Below, piece after piece: positions 37,336 through 46,251 of a stretch of DNA of 64,000 nt. This stretch comes from an uncultured Gammaproteobacteria bacterium (GTDB taxonomy: Bacteria; Pseudomonadota; Gammaproteobacteria; Arenicellales; JAANXG01): NCBI GenBank assembly GCA_947258975.1, contig CAMYKK010000011.1, positions 28,155 through 92,154 of the forward strand, read 5' to 3'. The position numbers and the translations under genes are program-made. A model generated the notes under the pieces. That model was not told the origin of the DNA. It did no database searches and saw only the letters and a program-made list of their open reading frames with translations. Position 1 is the stretch's first letter; every line of letters starts with the position of its first letter.

Positions 37336-39498
37336 ATGACCATTGCACACATAAATGATGACTATGAAGATAAGGTATCTGATAGCGATATTTCGATGCA
37401 GGCGACGTCGTTGGATATCTGGGATAAGAAGTACCGGCTGAAAAGTAAGGACGGTGATATCGTCGATGTGACTATCGACGATACCTACCAGCGAGTGGCG
37501 CGAAATTTGGCCGAAGTGGAGAATGAACCTCGGAAACAGACCTTTTGGTATGAGCGTTTTTTATGGGCGTTGCGTCACGGTGCGATACCCGCCGGGCGAA
37601 TCGTATCCAATGCCGGCGCGCTGGATCACAAACCTGCTACCTCGACCATCAACTGCACGGTGTCCGGGACTATCCAGGACTCGATGAACGGCATACTCGG
37701 TAAAGTCCAGGAGGCGGGACTCACGCTTAAGGCCGGATGCGGAATAGGTTATGAGTTCTCGACGCTGCGGCCGAAGGGGGCCTATGTGTGCGGTGCCGGC
37801 GCGTATACTTCGGGTCCGCTGTCGTTTATGGATATTTACGACAAAATGTGTTTCACCATTTCCTCGGCGGGCGGCCGGCGCGGGGCACAGATGGCGACCT
37901 TCGATGTCGGGCACCCGGATGTAGCCGACTTTATCCGCGCCAAGCGTGAAAACGGGCGTTTGCGGCAATTCAATATGTCGCTACTGATCAGCGAGGATTT
38001 CATGCAAGCGGTCACGGGCGATGCCGACTGGAAACTGGCATTCCCAATCTGTCAGGACGAGGTCGAGGCCGAAAATATGGATCTCGGTGACAGCGAGAAA
38101 TTTATCTGGCGCGAGTGGCCGGTGACCGAAGGTTACGCCTGCGATGAAACCGGTCGCGTCGCGTGCCGGATCTACAAGACGATCAAGGCTCGGCACCTGT
38201 GGGACATGATTATGTCCTCGACCTACGATTACGCGGAACCGGGTTTCCTGCTCATCGACAAATACAATGAAATGAACAACAACTGGTTCTGTGAAAACAT
38301 CCGGGCCAGTAATCCTTGTGGGGAGCAGGGTCTGCCCGAATACGGCGCGTGCTTATTGGGCTCGGTAAATCTGACCAAATTCGTGCGCGACCCTTTTACC
38401 GAACAGGCGCGCTTCGACTGGGATGAGTTTCGCGAGGTGGTCGCGGTGTTCACGCGCATGTTGGACAATGTCGTCGAAGTCAACGGCCTACCGCTCGATA
38501 AGCAACGCAATGAGATTGCGTACAAGCGGCGTCATGGCTTGGGCTATCTCGGTCTTGGTTCAACGATTACTATGTTGCGCATGAAATACGGTGCGCCGGA
38601 ATCTTTGGCGTTCACCGAGCGAGTCACCCGCGAGTTGGCGGTAACCGGTTGGCGGCAGGCGATGGTGTTGGCAAAAGAAAAAGGTGCAGCGCCGGTGATG
38701 GACGATGATTTTACCGTGACCCCGAAGATGCTGCGTCAGCGCCCGGAGATGGTCCGCGACGGCTATCGGGTGGACGATACGGTGAAGGGCAGGGTTCTGC
38801 ATGCGCGGTACAGCCGCTACATGCAGCGCATTGCTGAGATTGAACCGCAACTGGTGGAAGAGTTGGCGGACGTTGGTGCGCGGTTTACCCATCACAGTTC
38901 CATCGCCCCGACCGGCACCATCTCTCTGTCGCTTGCCAACAATGCTAGCAACGGGATCGAACCGAGTTTTGCCCATGTTTATTCGCGTAACGTGATCCGC
39001 GAGGGGAAAAAGACCAAGGAAAAGGTAGAGGTGTGTTCCTATGAATTGTTGGCCTACCGCACGCTGGTGAATTCACAGGTAAAACCAGATTCCCAGGATC
39101 CCTACGAGCAATTGCCGGATTATTTCGTCACTGCCGATCACATCACGCCGAAGGAGCACGTGGATATTCAGGCGGCGGCTCAAAAATGGATCGATTCATC
39201 CATCTCCAAGACTGCGAACGTGCCGACCGATTTCCCGTTCGCGTCGTTCAAGGATATTTATCTATATGCCTATGAGCAGGGCCTGAAAGGTTGCACCACG
39301 TTTCGCTTTAACCCAGAGGCGTTCCAGGGGGTATTGGTGAAAGAGAAGGACTTAGAGAATACGGTTTATGAATTTGTTCTGGATGATGGCACCGTGGTTA
39401 GCGCTAAAGGAAACGAGAGGATTGAATACGACGGCGAAACCCACACCGCAGCCAACCTGTTCGATGCATTGAAAGAAGGTTACTACGGCCGGTTTTGA
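37336..39498 (+). CDS. nrdJa: B12-dependent ribonucleotide reductase, large part
   Basis: The 720-residue protein is the catalytic part of a class II ribonucleotide reductase of the split type. The early INCTVSGTI block, LTLKAGCGIGYEFSTLRP, GAQMATFDVGHPD, SNPCGEQGLPEYGACLLGSVNL-like active-site loop (Asn, Cys, Glu radical residues) and SIAPTGTISL are intact. It reduces ribonucleotides to deoxyribonucleotides with adenosylcobalamin and works with or without oxygen. The C-terminal Cys tail and TSCPD domain are supplied by the next gene. Only weak ribosome-site sequence precedes the ATG. Length matches the NrdJa of Pseudomonas. Confidence 0.96.
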   Translation: MTIAHINDDYEDKVSDSDISMQATSLDIWDKKYRLKSKDGDIVDVTIDDTYQRVARNLAEVENEPRKQTFWYERFLWALRHGAIPAGRIVSNAGALDHKPATSTINCTVSGTIQDSMNGILGKVQEAGLTLKAGCGIGYEFSTLRPKGAYVCGAGAYTSGPLSFMDIYDKMCFTISSAGGRRGAQMATFDVGHPDVADFIRAKRENGRLRQFNMSLLISEDFMQAVTGDADWKLAFPICQDEVEAENMDLGDSEKFIWREWPVTEGYACDETGRVACRIYKTIKARHLWDMIMSSTYDYAEPGFLLIDKYNEMNNNWFCENIRASNPCGEQGLPEYGACLLGSVNLTKFVRDPFTEQARFDWDEFREVVAVFTRMLDNVVEVNGLPLDKQRNEIAYKRRHGLGYLGLGSTITMLRMKYGAPESLAFTERVTRELAVTGWRQAMVLAKEKGAAPVMDDDFTVTPKMLRQRPEMVRDGYRVDDTVKGRVLHARYSRYMQRIAEIEPQLVEELADVGARFTHHSSIAPTGTISLSLANNASNGIEPSFAHVYSRNVIREGKKTKEKVEVCSYELLAYRTLVNSQVKPDSQDPYEQLPDYFVTADHITPKEHVDIQAAAQKWIDSSISKTANVPTDFPFASFKDIYLYAYEQGLKGCTTFRFNPEAFQGVLVKEKDLENTVYEFVLDDGTVVSAKGNERIEYDGETHTAANLFDALKEGYYGRF

Positions 39499-39532
39499 CC
39501 GGTCCGACGCGGCCATAGTGAGGTAAGTTGAA

Positions 39533-40243
39533 ATGACTATCAAGATTGACAAGCAAATTGTGGATTACGCAATACAGGAAGGAAAAGCCGCACGAGATAG
39601 CGGGCATCAAGGTGCGGGATCAGTGGATGACGATCGGGTAATGGCCGAAGTCATTCACATGCACGAGAAGCTCAAACGGCCGCCGAAGCTGGCCGGCTCA
39701 ACATACAAAGTGAACAAGACGCCGGGCTCGGAGCATGCCATGTATGTGACCATCAACGATATCGTGCTCAATCCCGGCACCGAACACGAGTTGCGCCGAC
39801 CGTTCGAGATCTTCATCAATTCGAAAAACATGGATCATTTCCAGTGGATTGTCGCGTTGACGCGGATTATGTCGGCGGTGTTTAGAAAAGGCGGTGACGT
39901 GACCTTCCTGGTCGAAGAGTTGCGTTCGGTGTTTGATCCGCGCGGCGGCTACTTCAAGAAGGGTGGGCGTTATATGCCGTCTTTGGTTGCCGAGCTTGGA
40001 GATATCATCGAGTGCCACTTAAAGGAGATCGGTCTGCTCGAAGACTGCGAGATGGACGCGAATCAGCAGCAACATATCGACGCAGCGCGAGCCAAATTCG
40101 AGCACGCCAACGGCGACGTCACCGCGGATGACAGTGAATATCCCAGGGGCGCGACCCTGTGCGCCAAGTGCCACACCATGGCCGTGGTCAAGCTCGACGG
40201 CTGCATGACCTGCCTCAACTGCGGTGAATCAAATTGTGGCTAA
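39533..40243 (+). CDS. nrdJb: B12-dependent ribonucleotide reductase, small C-terminal part
   Basis: The 236-residue protein starts 34 bases after nrdJa. It contains a TSCPD-like domain (YVTINDIVLNPGTEHELRRP and MDHFQWIVALTRIMSAVF) and ends with a Cys-rich tail, CAKCHTMAVVKLDGCMTCLNC. That tail has the two Cys pairs that would re-reduce the active site. In single-chain NrdJ these domains are fused to the large part. The two-gene split (nrdJa/nrdJb) is known from Pseudomonas. The ATG follows a GAGGTAAGTTGAA sequence. Confidence 0.94.
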   Translation: MTIKIDKQIVDYAIQEGKAARDSGHQGAGSVDDDRVMAEVIHMHEKLKRPPKLAGSTYKVNKTPGSEHAMYVTINDIVLNPGTEHELRRPFEIFINSKNMDHFQWIVALTRIMSAVFRKGGDVTFLVEELRSVFDPRGGYFKKGGRYMPSLVAELGDIIECHLKEIGLLEDCEMDANQQQHIDAARAKFEHANGDVTADDSEYPRGATLCAKCHTMAVVKLDGCMTCLNCGESNCG

Positions 40244-40370
40244 TGAGCAGAAAGTCAAACGGTTGATTCTTTAGCCAACAGTGTAAAATAAAACATCACT
40301 TATTGTATTGAGTAGTTTGTTTCGCTATTTGATCGCCACTATTATGCGTTGAGCGCGGTTACTTGAGATC

Positions 40371-41501
40371 ATGCCACAACCGAAACTATCGGAATCAGTC
40401 AAACCGGATACGGTCACCGGGGTGCTGCCTTCCCAGGCATTAACGCAGTTGATCTGCCGCGGTGAGATCAAGGCCCGGGAACCGATCGGCGATGATCAGA
40501 TACAGCCTGCGAGCCTCGATCTGCGGCTCGGTTCCCGTGCTTACCGGGTGCGCGCCAGCTTCCTGCCCGGCAAGCATGCGACGGTCACCCAGCGGCTGCA
40601 TTCGCTGGCGATGCACGAGATCGATATCACGCACGGGGCGGTGTTGGAAAAGGGTTGCGTGTATATCGTACCGTTGATGGAGAGCCTGAATCTCAGCAAC
40701 GACCTTTCCGCCGCCGGGAATCCGAAAAGTTCCACTGGTCGGTTGGACGTGTTCACGCGTTTGATCACCGATTATGGGAACGAATTCGACCATGTCCGGC
40801 CCGGCTACTGGGGCACGTTGTATGCCGAGATCGCCCCGCGCACCTTCAGTGTGTTGGTACGCAAGGGATCGCGCCTGGGGCAACTCCGCGTGCGCCGCGG
40901 AGAAGCGCCAAAGCCCGATGATGTGCTAAGACGGTTGCAGCAAGAGCATCGTTGGGTCGATGATAGTCTGGACGAACACGACATCAAACGGGGCGTACCG
41001 GTGCGCGTCGACGTGCACGGCGACCCCGAGACCGGCCTCATCGGCTACCGCGCCAACAGTCATGCCGGGCTCATCGATATTGACAAAATGCATCACTACG
41101 CGATCGAAGAGTTTTGGGAGCCGGTCTACCGCCGCAACGGGGCGGGACTGATCCTGGACCCCGGCGAATTCTACATCCTCGCGTCAAAAGACCCGGTGCG
41201 GGTGCCGGCTGGGTATGCCGCGGAGATGCTTGCCTACGACACCTTGGTGGGTGAGTTCCGGGTTCACTACGCCGGCTTCTTCGATCCCGGGTTCGGCGAC
41301 CCCGATGCCGGCGGACAGGGCGCACGCGCGGTACTCGAGGTACGTTCCTTTGAAGTCCCGTTTGTGATCGAGCACGGCCAGATCGTCGGCCGCCTGATCT
41401 ACGAACCCCTGACCGAAATTCCCGAAAGGATTTACGGCGAAGAACTCAACTCCCATTACCAGCGACAGGGCCTGCAGTTGAGCAAGCACTTCAAGGACTG
41501 A
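40371..41501 (+). CDS. dcd: 2'-deoxycytidine 5'-triphosphate deaminase (double-domain type)
   Basis: The 376-residue protein has two DCD/dUTPase-like halves. The first contains QPASLDLRLGSRAYRV and GNPKSSTGRLDVFTRL; the second contains FYILASKDPVRVPAGYAAEM and HYAGFFDPGFGDPDAGG. The longer PF06559-type enzyme converts dCTP to dUTP. The symbol dcd is used by function, since this is not the short E. coli form. Its position after nrdJab groups deoxynucleotide synthesis genes, although a 127-base gap with AT-rich sequence suggests a separate promoter. Confidence 0.9.
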   Translation: MPQPKLSESVKPDTVTGVLPSQALTQLICRGEIKAREPIGDDQIQPASLDLRLGSRAYRVRASFLPGKHATVTQRLHSLAMHEIDITHGAVLEKGCVYIVPLMESLNLSNDLSAAGNPKSSTGRLDVFTRLITDYGNEFDHVRPGYWGTLYAEIAPRTFSVLVRKGSRLGQLRVRRGEAPKPDDVLRRLQQEHRWVDDSLDEHDIKRGVPVRVDVHGDPETGLIGYRANSHAGLIDIDKMHHYAIEEFWEPVYRRNGAGLILDPGEFYILASKDPVRVPAGYAAEMLAYDTLVGEFRVHYAGFFDPGFGDPDAGGQGARAVLEVRSFEVPFVIEHGQIVGRLIYEPLTEIPERIYGEELNSHYQRQGLQLSKHFKD

Positions 41502-41781
41502 CAGTGCCCGGATCCCCGCAAATCTGGAAAGCGTGTTTGCACGGAGCGTGGGGCGTGGCCACGGGGTGCGGACGATCCTTGCAACGCTCCCCAACGTCAG
41601 CGTGGCCGTTTCGTCGGGAAATGCCGAACGTTAAAGAGAGACAGGCAAACGAGAAAGCAAGAGAAAGCGGTGTACTTGCCGGTTGTTCATAATCCTCTGA
41701 AAATAGAAATTGACACCTTTTCTAGAACGCGGCTACTTGAGACATCTGACCGCCAGCTAGTTCGATCGAGGAGAGATCACC

Positions 41782-42600
41782 GTGTCGGACCACGAACACG
41801 CCGACAATGATTGCATCGGGCCCTGGGTTCCGAAGCAGTATCTGCGGTTTTCCAGCCATCGCTTGCGGCCGGCAATCGAACTTCTGCAACGTGTTCCGCT
41901 TGAATCGCCGGAGTCCATCTTTGATCTGGGTTGCGGCACCGGCAACGTAACCCGGATTGTCGCTGAGCGTTGGCCCTCGGCACGGGTGTACGGGCTCGAT
42001 AATTCCCCCCAAATGCTGCAACAGGCGCAAGAACATACGGACTCTATTCGTTGGATAAAAGCCGAAATCGAAGACTGGTCGCCCGACGAGCGGCCCGACC
42101 TTATTTTCTCGAACGCCGCATTACATTGGGTGGAAAGGCACGAAAATCTTATTCCGCGCCTGGCGCGCTACGTAAATCGCGGTGGTTACCTGGCAGTACA
42201 GATGCCGCTCAGTTGGGATGCCGTGTCGCATCGCCTGATGCGCGAAACTTTGGCGGACGGTGGTAAAGCGGGACGCCCGCTCGGAAGCAGGACCCTTCGA
42301 AAAGCGGTGTCTCGTAGATGGGTGGAAGACGCAGAGTTCTACTACAATATCTTGACCAGTGAAGCGCGGAGTGTTGATATCTGGGAGACGGAGTACCTGC
42401 AAGTTCTCGAAGGCGCAGACCCGGTCCTCGAATGGGCGCAAGGAACGGGCCTGCGTCCCATACTTAACGGGTTGGAGGATCGCGAGCGAAACGTTTTTTT
42501 GGCGCAATACCGCGACCGTTTACGTGATGCGTATCCTGCCAACCCCAACGGTTTTACGCTCTATCCCTTTCGCCGCTTGTTTATTGTCGCACGGGTGTGA
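41782..42600 (+). CDS. tam: Trans-aconitate methyltransferase-like SAM methyltransferase
   Basis: The protein has 272 residues from GTG 41782, preceded by GAGGAGAGATCACC. The entry segment is PKQYLRFSSHRLRPAIELL. IFDLGCGTGNVTRIV is the SAM loop, YGLDNSPQML the second strand, and FSNAALHWVERHENL a block typical of the Tam family. Tam methylates trans-aconitate, relieving aconitase inhibition. The family assignment is good, but the substrate is inferred. It stands alone. Confidence 0.82.
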   Translation: MSDHEHADNDCIGPWVPKQYLRFSSHRLRPAIELLQRVPLESPESIFDLGCGTGNVTRIVAERWPSARVYGLDNSPQMLQQAQEHTDSIRWIKAEIEDWSPDERPDLIFSNAALHWVERHENLIPRLARYVNRGGYLAVQMPLSWDAVSHRLMRETLADGGKAGRPLGSRTLRKAVSRRWVEDAEFYYNILTSEARSVDIWETEYLQVLEGADPVLEWAQGTGLRPILNGLEDRERNVFLAQYRDRLRDAYPANPNGFTLYPFRRLFIVARV

Positions 42601-42952
42601 TTTGATACTCGAGAGTTACCATGAAACCGGGGACAAATGGGGAAGTTGGCCTTACCCGCACATTGCGCCAAGGCGCCCCGCGCCTATTTATGGTATGTAC
42701 TGGAGAGATCCGCAAAGTTACTTATATGAAACGACGACATTCGATACGCGATGTTGCTTGGCAAGAAGAGACGCGGGGCCATCTTGGCGCTGTCTCGGTC
42801 GCGACCGTCTGAGCTTGCGCTTCACTCAACTCATGGCCACGGCTATGTGTTTCGTTCCGGCGTCCTGCGGGCGCGATCGTGGTGGTTGCGCGACAGCGAG
42901 TCTTATAGACCATGCAGACTGCGATGATTTCCAATTCTAAGGACGATAACCA
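42601..42952. other. 350-base intergenic region
   Basis: No supported gene. The only frame (from 42621) lacks motifs and a ribosome site. The psiE-like gene's ribosome site AGGACGATAACCA is at the right edge. Confidence 0.45.
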
Positions 42953-43348
42953 ATGAATGTTTTTCAGAATAGCGGTAAGAAGTTGCTCTTGATCGTACAG
43001 GATCTGGGACTGGTAATCATTGCGATTGCGACCATCGTTGCGATTCAGGCCGAAGTTCGAGCAATGATTGACGTGCGGACAGTGACGCTGGCTGATTTGT
43101 TATTGTTGTTCATTTATCTAGAAGTTCTTTCGATGGTGGCGATCTATCTCGAGTCGGGACAACTGCCCATACGCATACCGTTATATATTGCCATTGTCGC
43201 GTTGGCGCGTTATTTAATACTAGATATGAAAAGCATGGAAACCTGGCGAATGCTCGCCGTTGCAGGCGCAGCGTCGATGATGGCGCTTACGGTCCTGGTG
43301 ATTAGATATGGACATGTTCGTTATCCGTATAAAAAAGACGAACAGTGA
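42953..43348 (+). CDS. PsiE-like inner membrane protein
   Basis: The 131-residue protein has four predicted membrane helices (about residues 10-32, 47-67, 75-95 and 98-117). The central LLLLFIYLEVLSMVAIYLES and the LPIRIPLYIAIVALARYLIL stretch match the phosphate-starvation-inducible PsiE family. The function of the family is not known. The ATG follows an AGGA ribosome site. It lies beside the two-component locus but on the opposite strand. Confidence 0.85.
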   Translation: MNVFQNSGKKLLLIVQDLGLVIIAIATIVAIQAEVRAMIDVRTVTLADLLLLFIYLEVLSMVAIYLESGQLPIRIPLYIAIVALARYLILDMKSMETWRMLAVAGAASMMALTVLVIRYGHVRYPYKKDEQ

Positions 43349-43490
43349 CAACAATTAATATGCACACGTATTGTTCTGCGTTTGATCCGACGGTCAGCGC
43401 GCGGCGTACTTGTATCTGAAAAGGTCCGGTGCCAGGACCTGCCGATCAAGCTGGCCGGCCCGGACGACCGGTCGATACATATGCCGGACA

Positions 43491-43530
43491 CTCGGGCGAA
43501 ACGAACACCGTGATAGGTGCTTCGCCCGAG
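43491..43530. repeat. Bipartite hairpin CTCGGGCGAA...TTCGCCCGAG
   Basis: Perfect 10-base arms (43491-43500 and 43521-43530) surround an inner CACC-GTGATA-GGTG stem. It sits 32 bases downstream of the small membrane peptide gene on the minus strand and may end that transcript, although the T-run is poor. Confidence 0.5.
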
Positions 43531-43561
43531 GTCGAATTGTGGGTCGGAACGGCGCCCTCAC

Positions 43562-43660
43562 CTAAGCGACGATAAGCGCGGTGACCAGTAAATACTTGAC
43601 GGTCACCAGCACGAATGGCGTGAGGAACAATATACGAGCTAAGGTCGGAGCAGTTTTCAT
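43562..43660 (-). CDS. 32-residue single-span membrane peptide
   Basis: ATG 43660 follows GGAGG at an ideal 8-base distance, an unusually strong ribosome site. The peptide starts MKTAPTLARILFLTPFVLVT and ends LLVTALIVA, with one long hydrophobic helix, two Lys and one Arg. It is a probable inner-membrane micropeptide. It lies 57 bases after a 44-residue membrane peptide gene and downstream of a PmrA/QseB-type box, which suggests control by the neighbouring two-component system. I do not recognise the family. Confidence 0.65.
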   Translation of the reverse strand: MKTAPTLARILFLTPFVLVTVKYLLVTALIVA

Positions 43661-43717
43661 GGTCTATACCTCCAGAGGAAATTAAGTTTTAGCTTCGGTA
43701 GTCCACGTCCTCGATCG

Positions 43718-43852
43718 CTACACGACCGTGGCGCCGGCGCCGATTAACAGGACGAACGGGGAGTACACGGCAACGATCACCCACGCCATGACCCAGCGGT
43801 CTATGCGTGAGTAACGAGCTTTCTGCGTCGCGGTTTGCTTGTCTGTCTTCAT
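43718..43852 (-). CDS. 44-residue single-span membrane peptide
   Basis: The peptide is read from ATG 43852 (MKTDKQTATQKARYSRIDRW), after GGAAAAGAGACG. A charged N-terminal half is followed by one membrane helix, WVMAWVIVAVYSPFVLLIGA. A longer open frame exists upstream, but this start has the ribosome site and the coherent peptide. It is the first gene after the CTTAAG-type box at 43911-43927, so activation by the adjacent response regulator is likely. Small membrane peptides of such systems often tune the sensor or membrane enzymes. That is inference. Confidence 0.65.
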   Translation of the reverse strand: MKTDKQTATQKARYSRIDRWVMAWVIVAVYSPFVLLIGAGATVV

Positions 43853-43910
43853 CGTCTCTTTTCCTGTATGAGTGGTCATTTGACGTTGAAGGACACCATA
43901 CGGAGCATAG

Positions 43911-43927
43911 CTTAACCCCACCTTAAG
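43911..43927 (-). promoter_or_regulatory. PmrA/QseB-type box CTTAAG-N5-GTTAAG
   Basis: On the minus strand the site reads CTTAAGGTGGGGTTAAG, a tandem half-site spaced five bases as in PmrA/QseB/ColR-type regulator boxes. It lies about 60 bases upstream of the 44-residue peptide gene and is immediately followed by CTATGCT, a possible -10. A closely matching box precedes the response regulator gene (46156-46172). Confidence 0.7.
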
Positions 43928-43946
43928 CCTGATGAATTCGGGTATT

Positions 43947-45377
43947 TTACGGTTGACTATGGAATTGGACCGGCGGGGCACCGGCGTCCGATCGTTGACA
44001 CGCCGGGGAATTTGGAAACGTGACGTCGATCCCGAGCCCGCCAAGAGCGGAGGGCTTGAGGGCGACGGTCGCGCCGTGGAGTTGCGCGATTCGCTGGACG
44101 ATAGACAAGCCAAGACCACTCCCTGGCGCTGAATTGTCTTTAGCGCGGTAAAAGCGTTCGAAAACCTTGGCACGCTGATCGCGAGGTATCCCCGGTCCGC
44201 TGTCATTCACTTGCAGAACGACATGTTGCTCATCCGTGGTCACGTTAATCGACACCGTCCCGCCACGGGGCGTATACCTGATGGCGTTATCCACCAGATT
44301 GCGGACCAGGATGCGCACCCCGTCGGCGCTGCCCAGGATTTTGCCGCAACACCCTTCCTCCAGGCCAAGGTCGATGTCTTTATTAACGGCGTCCCCCGCC
44401 AACCCCGCTAATACCGACGAGGCGGTCTCACACAGATCGAGAGATCCATATACTTCCAGGCTTGCGTCCGGATCAACGCGGGCCAGGGTAAGCAACTGAG
44501 AGACCAAACGGGTATTCTGATCTACTCCTTCTATCAGCTGATCCAGGGCTTTGCGCCGCTCTTTATCGTCTGTGGATCGTCTAGCCACCTCCGCTTGCGT
44601 TCTCAATCCAGCGAGTGGCGTGCGCAGCTCATGGGCGGCATCCGCGGTGAACTGTTTTTCCCGCTCAAATGCCTGGCTCACGCGTACAAACAGATTATTT
44701 AGGGCGTCGACAAGCGGCCTGGCTTCTTTGGGGACCCGAATCTCATTGACCGGATTGAGATGTGATGAGTCTCTTGTTGCTACATCACTCGCCAGTCGAT
44801 TGAGGGGTACGAGTGACCGACCCACGCTGAACCAGATCAACAAGCCCAGCAATGGGAATCCCACGAGCAAGGGGATCAGTTGCCGTATGACGATTCCGCG
44901 AATCAACTCCTTGCGCACGTCGAAGTGCTCCGCTACATGGATGCGAAGTAGTCCAGTCTCGTCGGAAATGGTGACGACCCGCCACTGCGCGTTTTCGATA
45001 TGCGTATTACTGAACCCTCGCAGGATATTGGACAAAGGCTCGGTGGGCGCCCCCGCCGAGCGCAACGCTGCTTGCTTGTGCCCCGTCCAGACCTGGAATA
45101 CGATCTCTTGTTCGTAGCGGTAACCGCTCAAGTGGTGCTTGAGTTCCGCGACAAACTTTTCCTCAGCATGACCACTAGATTGGTAGCCAAGCTGTTCCAG
45201 CAGCTCGTGGCTGACCAAAGCCATCAAGACGTTTGCTGACTGAGCGAGCTGGGCGTCGAGAAGGTCCCTGACTTCACGGCGAGTTTCCAGGTAACTCGTC
45301 AGCGCGGTTGCTGCCCAGATCAACAGTGTCGCGGAGAGCAAAGTAGCGAGTAAACGGTGCCGGAGAGAGTAGATCAT
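43947..45377 (-). CDS. QseC/PmrB-type sensor histidine kinase
   Basis: The 476-residue protein has a membrane helix (about 7-27), a periplasmic domain of about 135 residues, and a second helix (about 165-190). HAMP and a His-kinase core follow. FTADAAHELRTPLAGLRTQA carries the phosphorylated His. RNLVDNAIRYTPRGG is the N box, and DSGPGIP and GSGLGLSIVQRI are the G boxes. All are intact. The start overlaps the regulator stop by four bases (ATGA), so translation is coupled. The ligand is unknown; metals, iron or cationic peptides are common for this group. Confidence 0.94.
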   Translation of the reverse strand: MIYSLRHRLLATLLSATLLIWAATALTSYLETRREVRDLLDAQLAQSANVLMALVSHELLEQLGYQSSGHAEEKFVAELKHHLSGYRYEQEIVFQVWTGHKQAALRSAGAPTEPLSNILRGFSNTHIENAQWRVVTISDETGLLRIHVAEHFDVRKELIRGIVIRQLIPLLVGFPLLGLLIWFSVGRSLVPLNRLASDVATRDSSHLNPVNEIRVPKEARPLVDALNNLFVRVSQAFEREKQFTADAAHELRTPLAGLRTQAEVARRSTDDKERRKALDQLIEGVDQNTRLVSQLLTLARVDPDASLEVYGSLDLCETASSVLAGLAGDAVNKDIDLGLEEGCCGKILGSADGVRILVRNLVDNAIRYTPRGGTVSINVTTDEQHVVLQVNDSGPGIPRDQRAKVFERFYRAKDNSAPGSGLGLSIVQRIAQLHGATVALKPSALGGLGIDVTFPNSPACQRSDAGAPPVQFHSQP

Positions 45378-46036
45378 TGATCTTTCTGTACGACATAACC
45401 AACGCCGCGGATGGTGCGAATCAAAGATGTGCCCAATTTCTTCCGCAAATGATGAATGTGTACTTCCACTGCATTGCTCTCGACCTCCTCATTCCATGCA
45501 TATAGGCCTTCCTCGATCCGGGAGCGCGATAAGACCTTGCCGGCATTTTCGAGCAGCATCTGTAGCACCGCAAATTCACGCGCCGAAATGTTCACAGGTG
45601 CGCCGTCGCACGTCACCTCGTGAGACGCTGGATCTAAGCTGATAGCTCCGTGTTGTATCGTCGGGCTACTTCTTGCTCTGTGGCGTCTGTGCAGCGCGCG
45701 AAGTCTTGCGTTGAGTTCATCGAGAGAAAAAGGTTTGACCAAATAGTCATCTGCACCGCAGTCCAAACCCGTTATGCGATCGGCGACAGTATCCTTGGCG
45801 GTGAGAACGAGGACAGGTAAATCGTTTTGTTTGGCGCGCAGGCGCTCGAGTATCTCGAGCCCGGACATTTTCGGCAAGCCCAGATCCAGGATCATCAGAT
45901 CATAATCCTCAGTCTGCAATGCCTGTTCGGCCGAACGACCGTCCTTAAGCCAGTCCACCGCATAACCCTCCTGAGTGAGCCCGGTACGTACGCCATCGCC
46001 AATCAATGGATCATCTTCAACCAACAGTAAGCGCAT
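45374..46036 (-). CDS. OmpR/PhoB-family response regulator (QseB/PmrA-type)
   Basis: The 220-residue protein has a receiver domain with acidic EDD near the start, LMILDLGLP with the phosphorylated Asp51, VLVLTAKD, and VKPFSLDEL. A winged-helix DNA-binding domain follows, with SAREFAVLQMLLENAGKVLSR and VEVHIHHLRKKLG. The sequence resembles QseB/PmrA rather than PhoB. A perfect CTTAAG-N5-CTTAAG box 120 bases upstream suggests autoregulation. It forms an operon with the sensor kinase. Confidence 0.94.
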   Translation of the reverse strand: MRLLLVEDDPLIGDGVRTGLTQEGYAVDWLKDGRSAEQALQTEDYDLMILDLGLPKMSGLEILERLRAKQNDLPVLVLTAKDTVADRITGLDCGADDYLVKPFSLDELNARLRALHRRHRARSSPTIQHGAISLDPASHEVTCDGAPVNISAREFAVLQMLLENAGKVLSRSRIEEGLYAWNEEVESNAVEVHIHHLRKKLGTSLIRTIRGVGYVVQKDQ

Positions 46037-46155
46037 GGTGATTCGACTCTCTGGTTTAATTCTTGAATAGGTCCGGCAAACCGCTGCGTATATGAATGTG
46101 CCTTGTCCCGGTGTTGGATTACCGGTATTGCTGCCGCCTATTTAGAACAATAATC

Positions 46156-46172
46156 CTTAAGGGATACTTAAG
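46156..46172. promoter_or_regulatory. PmrA/QseB-type box CTTAAGGGATACTTAAG
   Basis: Two perfect CTTAAG half-sites are spaced five bases apart, upstream of the response regulator gene. Because CTTAAG is itself palindromic, the box reads on both strands. It is the likely autoregulatory site of the two-component system. The opposite side has no clear gene. Confidence 0.75.
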
Positions 46173-46251
46173 ATGCAAGTCCCGGCCAATAAGAAACCCT
46201 TCAAGATGAAGCTATCCGAGATTTTGGAAGACTGGCTGACGGGTGTCTACA

